Below, in pieces: positions 29,457 through 40,046 of a stretch of 64,000 nt of DNA (within the stretch, counting starts at the first letter, position 1; each line of letters begins with the position of its first letter). Both the position numbers and the translations under genes were made by a program. The notes under the pieces were generated by a model, which worked only from the letters and a program-made list of their open reading frames with translations, searched no databases and was not told the DNA's origin. Source of the stretch: Amorphophallus konjac. Its lineage: Eukaryota; Streptophyta; Magnoliopsida; Alismatales; Araceae. The stretch lies in contig CM040120.1 of the NCBI GenBank assembly GCA_022559845.1, positions 309,106,740 through 309,170,739 of the forward strand, read 5' to 3'.

Positions 29457-30690
29457 CACTCAAGCACACTGGGGGCATGACCTCGATACTGCATCCCGCT
29501 CCTCTACTTCAAGGGAGAGCTGCCATATCTTAGTCGACGGCGTCGACCGCACCGCAGATGCAGCAAGCTCAACGCTGCCCAAGTCCCCTGGACCCGGCAA
29601 TAAGCAAGATGATGAAAGATGACTGAAATGAAGCTAGCTGATAGAGATGGCGATGATTATACCTCTTTCGATGAATACATGGTACCTTACCCTGTCCATC
29701 ATGCAGCCAAGAGATTGCCCCTGGGCGTCAATAAACCGCCAAAGTTTGACAAGTTCAATGGACAAGGATCGCCAAAGGAACATATAGCCTATTGCATCAA
29801 TGTGATGGGCGATCTAGCGACCGATGAATCTTATCTATTGAAGTTCTTTGGGTCCTCACTTACAGGGCTCGCCTTCGAGTGGTACTCAAACTTGCCGATC
29901 GGATCCATCAGTGATTGGCCGGATATGCAAAGAAAATTCTGGGAGCGGTTCCACATCACCGAAAGAGAAGTCACCGTGGCCGAATTATATGCTTCCAAGC
30001 AGAGGAACGATGAAACGGCCTTGGAATTCATTAAAAGAAGGTGAAATCTCAGCATAGGATGCAGGCACCCGCCACACTAGGAAGATGCAGTCCATATCTG
30101 CAAACAAAACCTGAAGCGGGAGATACTTGAAAGGATGATCGGAATCCAAATTAAGTCTTTCGACCGATTAAACAATGTGGTGATGGAGATCGAGGCTTTC
30201 CTCGCTAGTTATTCCTCTGCCCCGTCAAGTCAGAAGGCTAGATCAGCTGATAAGCAGCCCGCGCCTAGAGAAGTGTATACACTTGACTTCGAGGCATTCG
30301 AGCAGCGAAAAGATAAAGATAAAGGGGTCCCCGACCCTCCACCCGCTAGGCCAGCTGATCGATAAGAAGGTTCCTCCCTACAAACCAGATGAGCAAGCTT
30401 TATTTCTTTTCTAAAGAGAGGACCCTGGTCCCGTTTGAATGGGCCACGAAATATAACAAGATCACTTTCCCGGAGCCGAAGAGACCGGGTGGTGCCAGAA
30501 AAAAGATGATCCCCGCTTCTGCCCGTATCATCAGGCGCTGGGGCACCCTAGAGAAGATTGCCATGTATTTAAAGATATTATTGAAGGCCTGGTCAAGAAG
30601 GGAGAACTCCAAATGGGCGAATATAAGGTGGATCCTCCACGCCCTCATGAGCTCCCCGATCTCAAAAGAACAGCCAACATGACATCTATA
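29457..30690 (+). pseudogene. Element B gag core (piece 2 of 3)
   Basis: Tat-type gag closely similar to element C at 48860-49980: PPKFDKFNGQGSPKEHIAY, FGSSLTGLAFEWYSNLP, ITEREVTVAELYASKQ, and after a stop at 30042 MIGIQIKSFDRLNNVVMEIE. A second stop (30363) and a frame change near 30505 follow. In the shifted frame the knuckle region is still legible and, unlike C, keeps its first Cys. The piece ends at the CTATA target of element D (30686-30690). Joining 30690 to 42620 restores gag similarity without a gap, which shows D is an insertion in B. Confidence 0.82.
30686..30690. other. Target-site duplication of element D, left copy (CTATA)
   Basis: CTATA precedes the left LTR of D and recurs at 42615-42619 after the right LTR. 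Confidence 0.93.
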
Positions 30691-30849
30691 TGTTGCATCC
30701 CTATGGTTTTGATGATGTCCCACACTATAAATCAATCTTCTATATCTAGATTAATGATGTTTCATCATGTGAGTGAGTACAGTTCAATGGCTGTCAGATA
30801 ACATGCTCTACCTTAATTCTGCCTACACTCTGTCTGCACAGTCTTCACA

Positions 30850-32215
30850 CCAGTGCGTCAACTCAGCGTGCTGATGCATCGACCCTTCAGTCATTGCATG
30901 TCTCTGTTCTCACACCAGTGCGTCAACTCAGAGTGCTGATGCGTAGACTCTTCTGTTCAGGTTCTTCATTTGATTAAGTCTATACATCATCAGTTGAACG
31001 TAAAAGTAATACGTTGCAGCGTCAACTCATTGGGCTGCAGCGTCAACGCAGCATGTTTGCACTTCGCCTTGAGACTTTCAAGTCTATACACCCTACACTC
31101 TTTGCAAGTCTGTACAGCCTACCGTCTCATGCAGCGTCTAATGTTAAAGTCTCCACATCGCATTGCATCGTCTCTATCAGTGTCTTACTGGTCTAGTCTG
31201 TATAGACTTTAGCGTCTCATGAAAGTCTATACAACGCATCAGTTTTTAGAAGTCTGTACACTGGCCTTTGCATTAAGCCTCAAAGTCTGTATAGTCGTGT
31301 ACAGTGGATTCCAAGTCTATACATCCTTCAGCTGGATCTGTTCAAGTCTGTACATCGCCCAACTGATTTGGCAAGTCTATACAACGTGAAGTCTTCACCT
31401 CGTCTTGGTTCAAGCCTATACAGTCTGAAGTCTACATTGCTTAACATCCACAGAGTCTGTACAGCCTATCTGACTTCATGGGTAGCATGCCTTTAGTGCG
31501 TTGACGCACTTGGCTGACTGCGTAGACGCAATGGTGCGCCTTTCGCTTCCTTCTTGTTCACTGCGTCGACGCTGACACTGGATGCGTTGACGCATTGGTC
31601 AGCTTGCCTAGGGAGTGAGCATTTTTCTTGAGGAGCTGAGGCGACGCTGCACGCTGGAAGCGTTGACGCTTTGGCTGTTGACCAAGGGTCTTTTGATCAG
31701 CATCAAAGTCTGACAATTGTCCACTTTTTACAAGTCTACACATTGGGTTGTACAACCACAATCCTATACATTCTGTTATTACAACTTGAGTCTTCAGAGC
31801 TCACAGCACACTCATTACAAGTCTGTACACTGGTTAGGCTTTGTGAAGTCTACACAGTGGCTGAGCAATGTGAAGTCTACACATTTGTCTCCTCTAGAGG
31901 TCTATACATTGGCTAAGGGTCTTCAAGTCCATACAGAGTCATCTGATGCATGCTGTCTGAAGTCTGTACAGCATGCCTTGCTGTTTACAGCTTTCAAAGA
32001 CACATTGCACTGCGTCAACGCAGTGCATAGGCACGTAGTGTAGCGTCAACGCATTGCATTGTGCATACCCTGGTAAAGTCTATACATGCGTTTATTCATT
32101 AAGTCTATACATTCTCTCACGATTGTACACAGTTACTCAGTTGATGTTTCTGAAGTATATACATTCTTGCTAAAAGCCTGAACTAACTAAGTCTATACAT
32201 TCCATCTGTCTGTCT
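30850..32215. repeat. Repeated-word array in U3 of D: AAGTCTRTACA and TGCGTCAACGCA
   Basis: About 24 copies of AAGTCT(A/G)TACA, all in the same orientation and 20-110 bp apart, are scattered between 30974 and 32200. They are interspersed with about ten copies or half-copies of the near-palindrome TGCGTCAACGCA / TGCGTTGACGCA (near 30854, 31019, 31498, 31562, 31581, 31660, 32011, 32043). The array ends about 185 bp before the TATA box. The same array is in the right LTR. The TGACG core of the second word resembles known plant bZIP sites. Confidence 0.9.
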
Positions 32216-32399
32216 GCAGGCGATTCAGGCTGATGATTGGGCACGTGAATCGAGGTTGGCACCTGACACGTGATCCAAGACAACAGGCGCATGACACGTG
32301 GATGGCAACCTTGTCAGGATGCTGCCATGTGGTCAAAATTCAAATGATCTGGCCAAAAGTGCATGGGCGGGAACCTGGCAGCAACACGCCATTATTTGC

Positions 32400-32407
32400 T
32401 ATAAATA
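32400..32407 (+). promoter_or_regulatory. TATA box of the left LTR of D (TATAAATA)
   Basis: GCTATAAATATAGAGC, preceded by ACACGTG-type G-box words (CACGTG at 32240, ACACGTGG at 32294). Sole strong core promoter of the LTR. Confidence 0.8.
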
Positions 32408-33261
32408 TAGAGCTTCATCCTTCAGTAGAAGTTCGATCGTGAAAATAAAAAGCAGAAGCCATTGGTGAGAGTCTGCACGATCCAGAAAAGAAAAGGAGCA
32501 GAGAGTTCCAGATCTGAGAGGAGTTTGTTTGAGAGAGAAAGAGAGTGTGTGTGGATTGATGAATTGCTTCATTTGAAGCTACATTTGTATTAGGTTTCAG
32601 AACCGATTTCTTCTTCATTAGTTTTTTGTTTTTACTTTGCTTTCATTTATTTTGTTCTTCCATTCTGATTTGAATTGGTTTCCCTCCGGTGTGTGGAGGA
32701 AGGGAGTACTACTCCAGTTTCCCTCTGAGTTGCAGAGGAAGAGAGATCGGTGATCTCTGGTGTTGTTAGTGACAGGTTGTCATTAACAGTTTCCCTCCGT
32801 GTGTGGAGGAAGGGAGAGGATTCTCCGGTTGTGTTCTAGCTGGGAGCTAGAACAGGTTTCAAGTTCTGTGGGTAGCAGAGCTTGGTCGAGAGATTTGTTT
32901 CCCTTGGGTGTTCAAGCTGTGTGGCAGCATGTTGTACGCAGACTGAGTCTGCTGTGATCTAGCTTTGCCTAGTGGAATCCTCACTCTAGTTGGAGTGAGG
33001 GGTGGATGTAGATTGCGGACTGCAATCGAACCACCTAAAAACCGAGTGCCTCCTCTGTGGTTTGCTATTGATTTCTGTGCTCTTCATCTGCTTATCCCTT
33101 TGCCTTCAAGTGATCAGTTCTTCACTCTCATCTATATTTCTCTGTGTACGGGTTAAGGAGGTGCGTTAGCAGTAGAATCTATTTTCCACCTAAGTTTCTG
33201 CAAATTGGGAGTGATCTATTCATCCCCCCCCCTTCTATATCACTCTTGTTGTGCTAACAAT

Positions 33262-33273
33262 TGGTATCAGAGC
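33262..33273 (+). promoter_or_regulatory. Primer-binding site of D (TGGTATCAGAGC)
   Basis: Standard complement of the 3' end of plant initiator tRNA-Met, two bases after the LTR. Confidence 0.95.
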
Positions 33274-33284
33274 AGGTTTACGCC

Positions 33285-35441
33285 ATGTGGACGAACGGTC
33301 AAGGAAATGCTGGTGGTCCTAGAACCTTCATGGCCGAAGGTCAATCCATTAATCGCCCTCCTTATTTCGATGGTAGTAACTATCTGTTTTGGAAGAACAG
33401 GATGGAAGTGTTCATCAGGGTTCAGAGTCATAAACTGTGGAGAGTAATCACGGTGGGGCCATATGAGCTGCCACCAAACGAGGATGCTTGGACAGATGAC
33501 CATGTCAAGCTCTCTTCACTCAACTGGACGGTGCTGAACATAATCCAGTGTGCTATTCATCCAGAGGAATATGCCCGTATATCTGCATGCAGAACTGCCA
33601 AGCGAATGTGGGATGAGCTGCAATTGATCTATGAAGGTACAGCTCAAGTGAAAGCCTCGAAGGTAAACCTCTACACTTCTAAGTATGAAATGTTTTAGAT
33701 GAATGCAGATGAGAATATAACCGAAATGTATGCCAGGTTATCCTTGATCACTAACACTCTTAAAGGGCTAGGGAAGGATCTTGCTGAGGCAGATATAGTC
33801 AGGAAAATCCTTAGATCTTTATCCCCGGCATGGCACACTAAGGCCATTGTGATTGAGGAATCAAAAGATTTGACTGTCTTGACTGTGAATGAACTCATAG
33901 GATCCCTTATGACCTATGAGATGAATTTCCAAGGAGGTGGAGAAGGAAGTGAGAGGAAGGGTAAAAATGTAGCTCTAAGAGCCTCCCGCAACAAGGGTAG
34001 TAACAGTGGGAGCAGCAGCAGTAGCCCCGAGTCTGAGTCCGAGCTTGAAGGTTTATCAAATCTCGACCAGGAGGAGCAGGCAATGCTCACTAGACAGTTC
34101 AGAAAATTTTTGAAGAAAAAGGGAAAGACCTTTAGGAAGAAGAAGCCACAACCCTTTAACAAGAATGCTGAATTTACCAGTTACAGGGATAGAAATCCTA
34201 AGAAACTGACTTGTTTTAATTGTAACAAGCAGGGACACATGAGAGGCGAATGCCCAGACCTCCAGAAGAAGGGTCCCTATCTTCAGAAGAAAAACATAAA
34301 GGTGCAGAAGAAGAAGAAGCCACAGGCGATGGTCTGCACATGGAGCGAGGAAGAAGAAGACCCCGAAGATGCTTCCTCAGAAGAATATGAAGATGGAATT
34401 TGCCTTATGGCAAACAATGAAGAGGAGGTAATAAACGTTTTTGAAAACTTCTCAATTGATGACTGGGAGGATGCTTATGGTGACTTGCTAGATAAATTTA
34501 ATTCTCTTATCAAAGAGCACAGAGTTCTGAAAAGAAAATTTAACACAAATATTGAAGAACAAACTCTGGTCTGTGAGGAAAATGAAAAGCTAAAAGAACA
34601 ACTAGAAGAAATGACCTCACTAAGGAAAGAGAATGATAAGCTTAAGGGAGAAATTCAAGAAAGTCAAAAACAGCTCAATGAATTCAAAACTAAAATTGAA
34701 GAAAGCATGAATGAAATTAGAGTGAATTAAGAGAAATATGAAGCTGTGAAGAAAGTAAATGCTGAACTCCTAAAGAATTCTGAGTCTCTTCAAAAGGAGC
34801 TGGAAGACAAACAGAAAGTCTTAGAAAAGTTTGTCCAAGGAAAGACTAGCCTAGATGCTATACTAGCGACTAGGGTCAATTTCAATAAGGAAGGTCTAGG
34901 CTATGACCCAACCAACAAGAGACCCTTACAATTCAAGACCATCACCTTCTGTCCAGAGAAGGGAAAAGAAAAGCTGGACACACCATCCAGCTCAAACAGC
35001 TCTAAGGGAATTCAAAGTCCTAAAGAAAACACAAAAATCAGTACTAGACAACCATTTAAGATGGGAATGAATTTTATGAAGAATAACACTAAGCCCACTT
35101 ACCAGAACACAAATGGTAGATGGACCAAGAAAGTAAATCAGAATAAGAGCTGGAATTACAACAATCAGATGGGTCCAAACATGACCTACTGGAGAAATAA
35201 CTTTCATGGTCAAAGATATGCTAATCAACAAGCCTACAGGAAATTTCCTAGGAATAGGAAGACTAATGAATGGAATAGAACTCACTTCTCCAGTTCAGCT
35301 GAATTCAACTTTAATAAACCAGAAAGGAAGGTGCCAGAGAAAACCATGCTGAAACAAATCTGGATACCTAAACACTTGATCAGAGATTTGAACATTGTCC
35401 TTGGACCCAACTCATCTTGGGTTCCAAATCACTCTGCTTGA
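33285..35441 (+). pseudogene. gag: Element D gag
   Basis: Starts at ATG 33285 (MWTNGQGN), 12 bases after the primer site. A copia gag core (FDGSNYLFWKNRMEVFI, later RMWDELQLIYEG, ITEMYARLSLI, LGKDLAEADIVRKILRSL) is split by TAG at 33696. A classical knuckle CFNCNKQGHMRGEC follows near 34211. Then comes an acidic and lysine-rich stretch and a long coiled coil (34480-34860) split by TAA at 34728. Long coiled-coil gag extensions are usual in Sireviruses. The frame ends at TGA 35439, where the protease begins in the next frame. Both internal stops are one transition from glutamine codons. Confidence 0.9.
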
Positions 35442-35454
35442 TATATTTATGTAG

Positions 35455-38400
35455 GTCGGCCTGGCAGCTGAAGACAACAAGTGGTACCTCGACAGTGGCT
35501 GCTCCAGGCATATGACAGGAGACCGATCCAAGTTTAGCAAGATAGAAATGAAGCCAGGGGGTCTGGTCAAGTTTGGAGGAAAGAACAAAGGTAAAATAAT
35601 TGGAGTTGGCACAGTAGGTAAGTCTTCCGCAAATTCCATTGAAAAAGTATTACTTGTGGAAGGGCTTCAACACAACCTGATTAGCATAAGTCAGTTATGT
35701 GACAGGGGTCACAAGGTTGTATTTGATGATTGTTCATGCAAAATCCTTGAAACAAATTCTGACATGGTTAAATTTGTAGCCAACAGGATTAATAATGTCT
35801 ACATTGTAGACTTAGATGAGAAATCTGAATCTACTATTTGCTTATCTGCTAATTCTGAAAATAATGCCTTTGAATGGCATAGACGTCTAGGTCATGCTAG
35901 CTTTTCAACCTTAAATAAATTGGTCAAGCATGATTTAGTTAGAGGCATGCCTAGAATTAAATTCAACTCAATATCAAAAGCATGTGATGCCTGTGCTCTA
36001 GGCAAACAGACCAGAAATTCTTTTAAATTAAGATCTGAGCCATTGTCTTCTTGACCAATGGAACTTCTTCATATGGACCTTTTCGGTCCAACTAGAACTC
36101 AGAGTCTTAATGGAAACAGGTTTGGCTATGTCATCATAGATGACTTCTCTAGATATTCATGGATATTTTTCTTAGCAAATAAGAGTGATGCATTTCAAAA
36201 TTTTAATCTGTTTTTCAATAAGATCAAACAAGAAGGGAAGTACAAGGTTAGTTCTATTCAATCTGACCATGGAGGTGAGTTTGAAAACTCCATGTTTACT
36301 GATCTTTGTGACAAAGAAGGACTAACTCACAAGTTTTCTTCTCCCAGGACACCTGAACAAAATGGGATTGTGGAGAGAAGAAATAGAACAGTGGTGGAAA
36401 TGGCCCGAACCATGTTGATTGAAAGTAAATTACCTAGAAGGTTTTGGGCAGAAGCGGCCAATACAGCAACCTACATAATCAACAGAGCCATGGTAAGACC
36501 CATACACAAGAAAACACCCTATGAGCTTCTAAAAGGTAAGAAACTAAATTTGTTTCATTTCAGAATTTTTGGAGCAAAATGTTTTATTCATAACAATGAT
36601 AAGAAAGATTTAGACAAGTTTGAAGCCAAGAGTTCACCTGGAATATTCTTGGGTTACTCTGAAGTGTCAAGGGCATATAGGGTATTTAACATATCAGATC
36701 AGAAAGTGGAAGAATCTCCACACATCCTTTTTAGTGAAAAGAAAGATGTCTCTAATGTTGAAAATCTTGACAGGGATTCCAATCATGGTGGAGACTTTCT
36801 AGAAGACCAACAGGAAGAAGAGAAGACTCAGCCAAATGGAGAAACAAATTCCCCCAATCAGGAAGGGCCAAGAGAAACAGGTGAGTCTTCAACAAATATC
36901 AGATTTCTTAAAGACCATCCTTTAGATAAAGTCATAGGCAATCCTGAAGATCCTCTTCGGACTAGGTCTCATTTTAGAAATGTGAATAATGATGACTTAA
37001 TTGCTTTAGTCTCACAAATTGAACCCAAAACAGTAGAAGAGGCCTTAGCTGATCAAGCTTGGGTCAATGCTATGAGTGAGGAATTAGGTCAGTTTGAAAG
37101 GAATAATGTCTGGGAGCTTGTCCCAAGACCAGATGGTATAAATGTCATAGGAACCAAGTGGGTGTTCAAAAATAAAATGAATGAAGATGGAATTATCTCG
37201 AGGAATAAGGCCAGACTAGTAGCCAAAGGCTACTGTCAAGAATTTGGTGTAGACTTTGATGAATCCTATGCACCTGTTGCTAGGATGGAAGCTATAAGAC
37301 TGTTGCTTGCCTTTGCATGCTCAAAGAACATAAAACTCCAACAAATGGATGTTAAAAGTGCCTTTTTAAATGGAGTCATTAAAGAAGAAGTTTTTGTTGA
37401 ACAACCTCCTGGATTTCAATATTCTCCTCAACCTAACCAAGTTTTCAGGTTAAACAAAGCCTTGTATGGTCTAAAGCAGGCTCCAAGAGCTTGGTATGAA
37501 AGATTATCTGAATTTCTGATCAGCAAGGGCTACAAAAGAGGTAAAGTTGATTAGACTTTATTTACCAAGGGCATGAATAAAGATCTCATCATAGTTTAGG
37601 TATATGTAGATGACATTGTATTTGGATCAACTAAGCATGAACTATGTGATGAATTTTCTACCATGATGTCTGCTGAATTTGAAATGAGCTTGGTTGGTGA
37701 ACTAAAATATTTTCTTGGATTGCAGGTACAGCAGCTAGAAGATGGGTGCTTCATCAACCAAACCAAATACACAATGGAACTGTTCAAAAGGTTTGGCATG
37801 GAAAACTTAAAGAACATTACTACACCCATGGGCACCAATACTTCATTGGATGCAGATGAGACAGGTAAAGAAGTAAATGCCAAACTTTATAGAGGTATGA
37901 TTGGATCACTACTTTACTTGACAGCCTCTAGACCTGATATACAATTCAGTGTAGGAATGTGTGCAAGGTATCAGTCTAGACCTACTGAACTACACTTAGC
38001 TGCAGTTAAAAGAATCTTCAGATATTTGTCAACTAGTCACTCTCTTGGTTTATGGTTTCCTGCATCTCACACACTTAACCTAGTAGCATACACAGATGCT
38101 GACTATGCAGGCTGTAAACTAGACAGGAAAAGCACAAGTGGCCATTGTGAATTCTTGGGTGGGTGTTTAGTGTCTTGGGGCTCCAAGAAATAACATTATG
38201 TGGCCCTCTCCACTGCAGAAGCTGAATATGTGGCTGAAGGGAGTTGTGGAACACAAATCATATGGATTAAACACCAGCTTCAGGACTACCAAGTAGACCT
38301 GGGGTGCACACCTATTTACTATGATAATACTAGTGCCATCAATCTTGCTAAAAATCCTGTTTTGCATTCACGAACCAAACACATAGAGATAAGACATCAT

Positions 38401-38547
38401 TTTATAAGAGATGAGGTGTCTAAGAATAATTTTGAACTGATTCATGTAGGCACAGATAATCAGATTGCTGACATATTCACAAAACCTCTGGATAATGAAA
38501 AATTTTCCACATTGAGAAGAGAATTAGGCTTATACAAATTATCTTAA
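35455..38547 (+). pseudogene. pol: Element D pol: protease, integrase, RT, RNase H
   Basis: One frame throughout, with stops at 36052 (TGA), 37552 and 37597 (TAG) and 38191 (TAA). The protease site is WYLDSGCSRHMTGD (from 35491). The integrase zinc module is HRRLGHASFSTL..CDACALGKQ. The integrase core has Asp in HMDLFGP and DHGGEFEN and Glu in [15 protein letters not shown] spans about 37070-37800 ([22 protein letters not shown], catalytic YVDDI just after the 37597 stop). RNase H spans 38040-38500 (YTDADYAGC, ALSTAEAEYVA, TKHIEIRHHF). The order integrase before RT defines Ty1/copia. It ends at TAA 38545. Confidence 0.93.
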
Positions 38548-40046
38548 TTATGAAGCCTGTTCTTGTTGTGAGGGGGAGTTGTGCTTGTCTGATGTTTAGC
38601 CTTCTTGCATGCTGGTTTAAGGGGGAGTTCAGAATGCTTACTGGTTAGTTTTCAAGAATGCTCTAAATAAGGGGAAGCCTTGAGATTTTGCTGGAATATT
38701 TCATTGAGGAATGCTATGTCTTAGGGGTAGCTGAGTTGTGAAGTGAGAAGAGAAGTTCTTTGACAGATTCAAAAGGGTTGTCCAGATGTATACCTTTGCT
38801 GGTCTTGCATGACTGATTTAGTGTGGTTCTCTCAGAAAGTAGAGTGTCACTTATCTCTTAAGTCTATAAGTCAGTGACTCTAATCTCTAAGTTAGAATCT
38901 TTCCTTTGGTACTCCTTCAGAGATCTGGATTAATTGCATAAAGTATATCTTCCTACATTGTCATTGATTATGGTTCAGGCCAAAAACTTGTATGTCTTGA
39001 TATCTGACCCAATCAACTTGAAATCTAGACTTCAAGACTCAATTCAAGAAAAGTTCTTTTGGTATTGTCTTCAATCATTCTATCTCTTTAACTCAAGGGC
39101 TTAACTGAACAAACATGTTCTGTTTTGATCACTGAGAAACTGGGAGCTTCATCAATGAAATGAATATTTCTCCCAAGTCATGAGGTGTCAAATGCTTAAA
39201 ATGAATGAAAAGTCATGACAGAGCAATGGTGGCTTGCTGGTGAGTAACTGGGGACTCTGGCCTCTAATCAAGGTGTTTCCACATGTCAAAAGCCACAGTT
39301 ACTAACTCTGTTCCTTAATAAAAAATTAGGAAGTAATGAGGTACTCACTCTGAGTAACTGGGGATTCAGGCCTCTAATCAAGGTGTCTCCCTAATGTCAA
39401 AGGAAGTGAACTACCAACTTACTCATTGATCTTCTTGAAAATCATCTCCAACAAAAATTCCTTGTTGTTATGCAACTAATGGATTGCTTGTCTTCAATAC
39501 CTTGAGAACACCTCTCTGATTTAGTATCTTGCTGTCTTGTGGAATAGTTGAATGATCAGCTATATCTGGCCATACTTGTGAACTCCTGCTCTTAATCATC
39601 CACTATGTATGCTGATAAACTTGTCTATCATTCTACTTCTCTATTGTGTACTAAAGTCTAAAGAATCTTCTCTTCAGATTAGAAACTCACTTATTCTCTT
39701 AAGACCTACTCGTGACTTTCTGCACTAAGAAGTTACTGCCCTGAGTCCTCATGTTTCCAGCACTGTCATACATTCTGTAGTTCTTTTTGTTGATGTCAAA
39801 GGGGGAGAGAAGTTTGCAATATCAGTGAGTATTGGTTTTATCTTGAGCTTTGAGGGGAGTCGTGTTGCTTCGTGGAAGATATGGTTATGAGTTGTGGGGG
39901 AGATGAGAGTGTGCTGTAGGGAATGTTTAATTCATTTGCATGAGCATGTCTTGAATTTATTCTGCTTGTTGCAGCTGGTATTAACTTTTTGTTGAAACTT
40001 GATATTGCTTGATTCATAGTGTTGTCATCATCAAAAAGGGGGAGAT
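38548..40046 (+). other. Element D 3' tail with multiple polypurine tracts
   Basis: No coding frame. G-rich polypurine words recur: GAGGGGGAG (38570), AAGGGGGAG (38620), AAGGGGAAG (38669), AAAGGGGGAGAG (39799), GTGGGGGAGA (39894) and the final AAAAAGGGGGAGAT (40035-40046) directly before the right LTR. Two similar segments (39240-39300 and 39354-39412, GAGTAACTGGGGA.. CTCTAATCAAGGTGT) form a direct repeat of about 115-bp spacing. Several upstream PPT copies are known in Sireviruses. Confidence 0.8.

Larger units (their letters stand above)
30691..33259 (+). repeat. Left LTR of element D
   Basis: Matches 40047-42614. U3 is dominated by the repeated-word array (30850-32215). TATAAATA stands at 32400-32407, followed by an R-U5 leader with CCCTCCGTGTGTGGAGGAAG repeats (near 32680, 32790). 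Confidence 0.95.

Noticed and set aside
30850..32215. CRISPR-like spaced repeats in the D LTR
   Set aside because: Repeat words are only 11-12 bp, spacing is irregular, the context is a plant LTR and the array is duplicated in both LTRs.
38548..40046. env-like gene as in some SIRE elements
   Set aside because: No frame over about 80 codons on the plus strand and no hydrophobic segment pattern.
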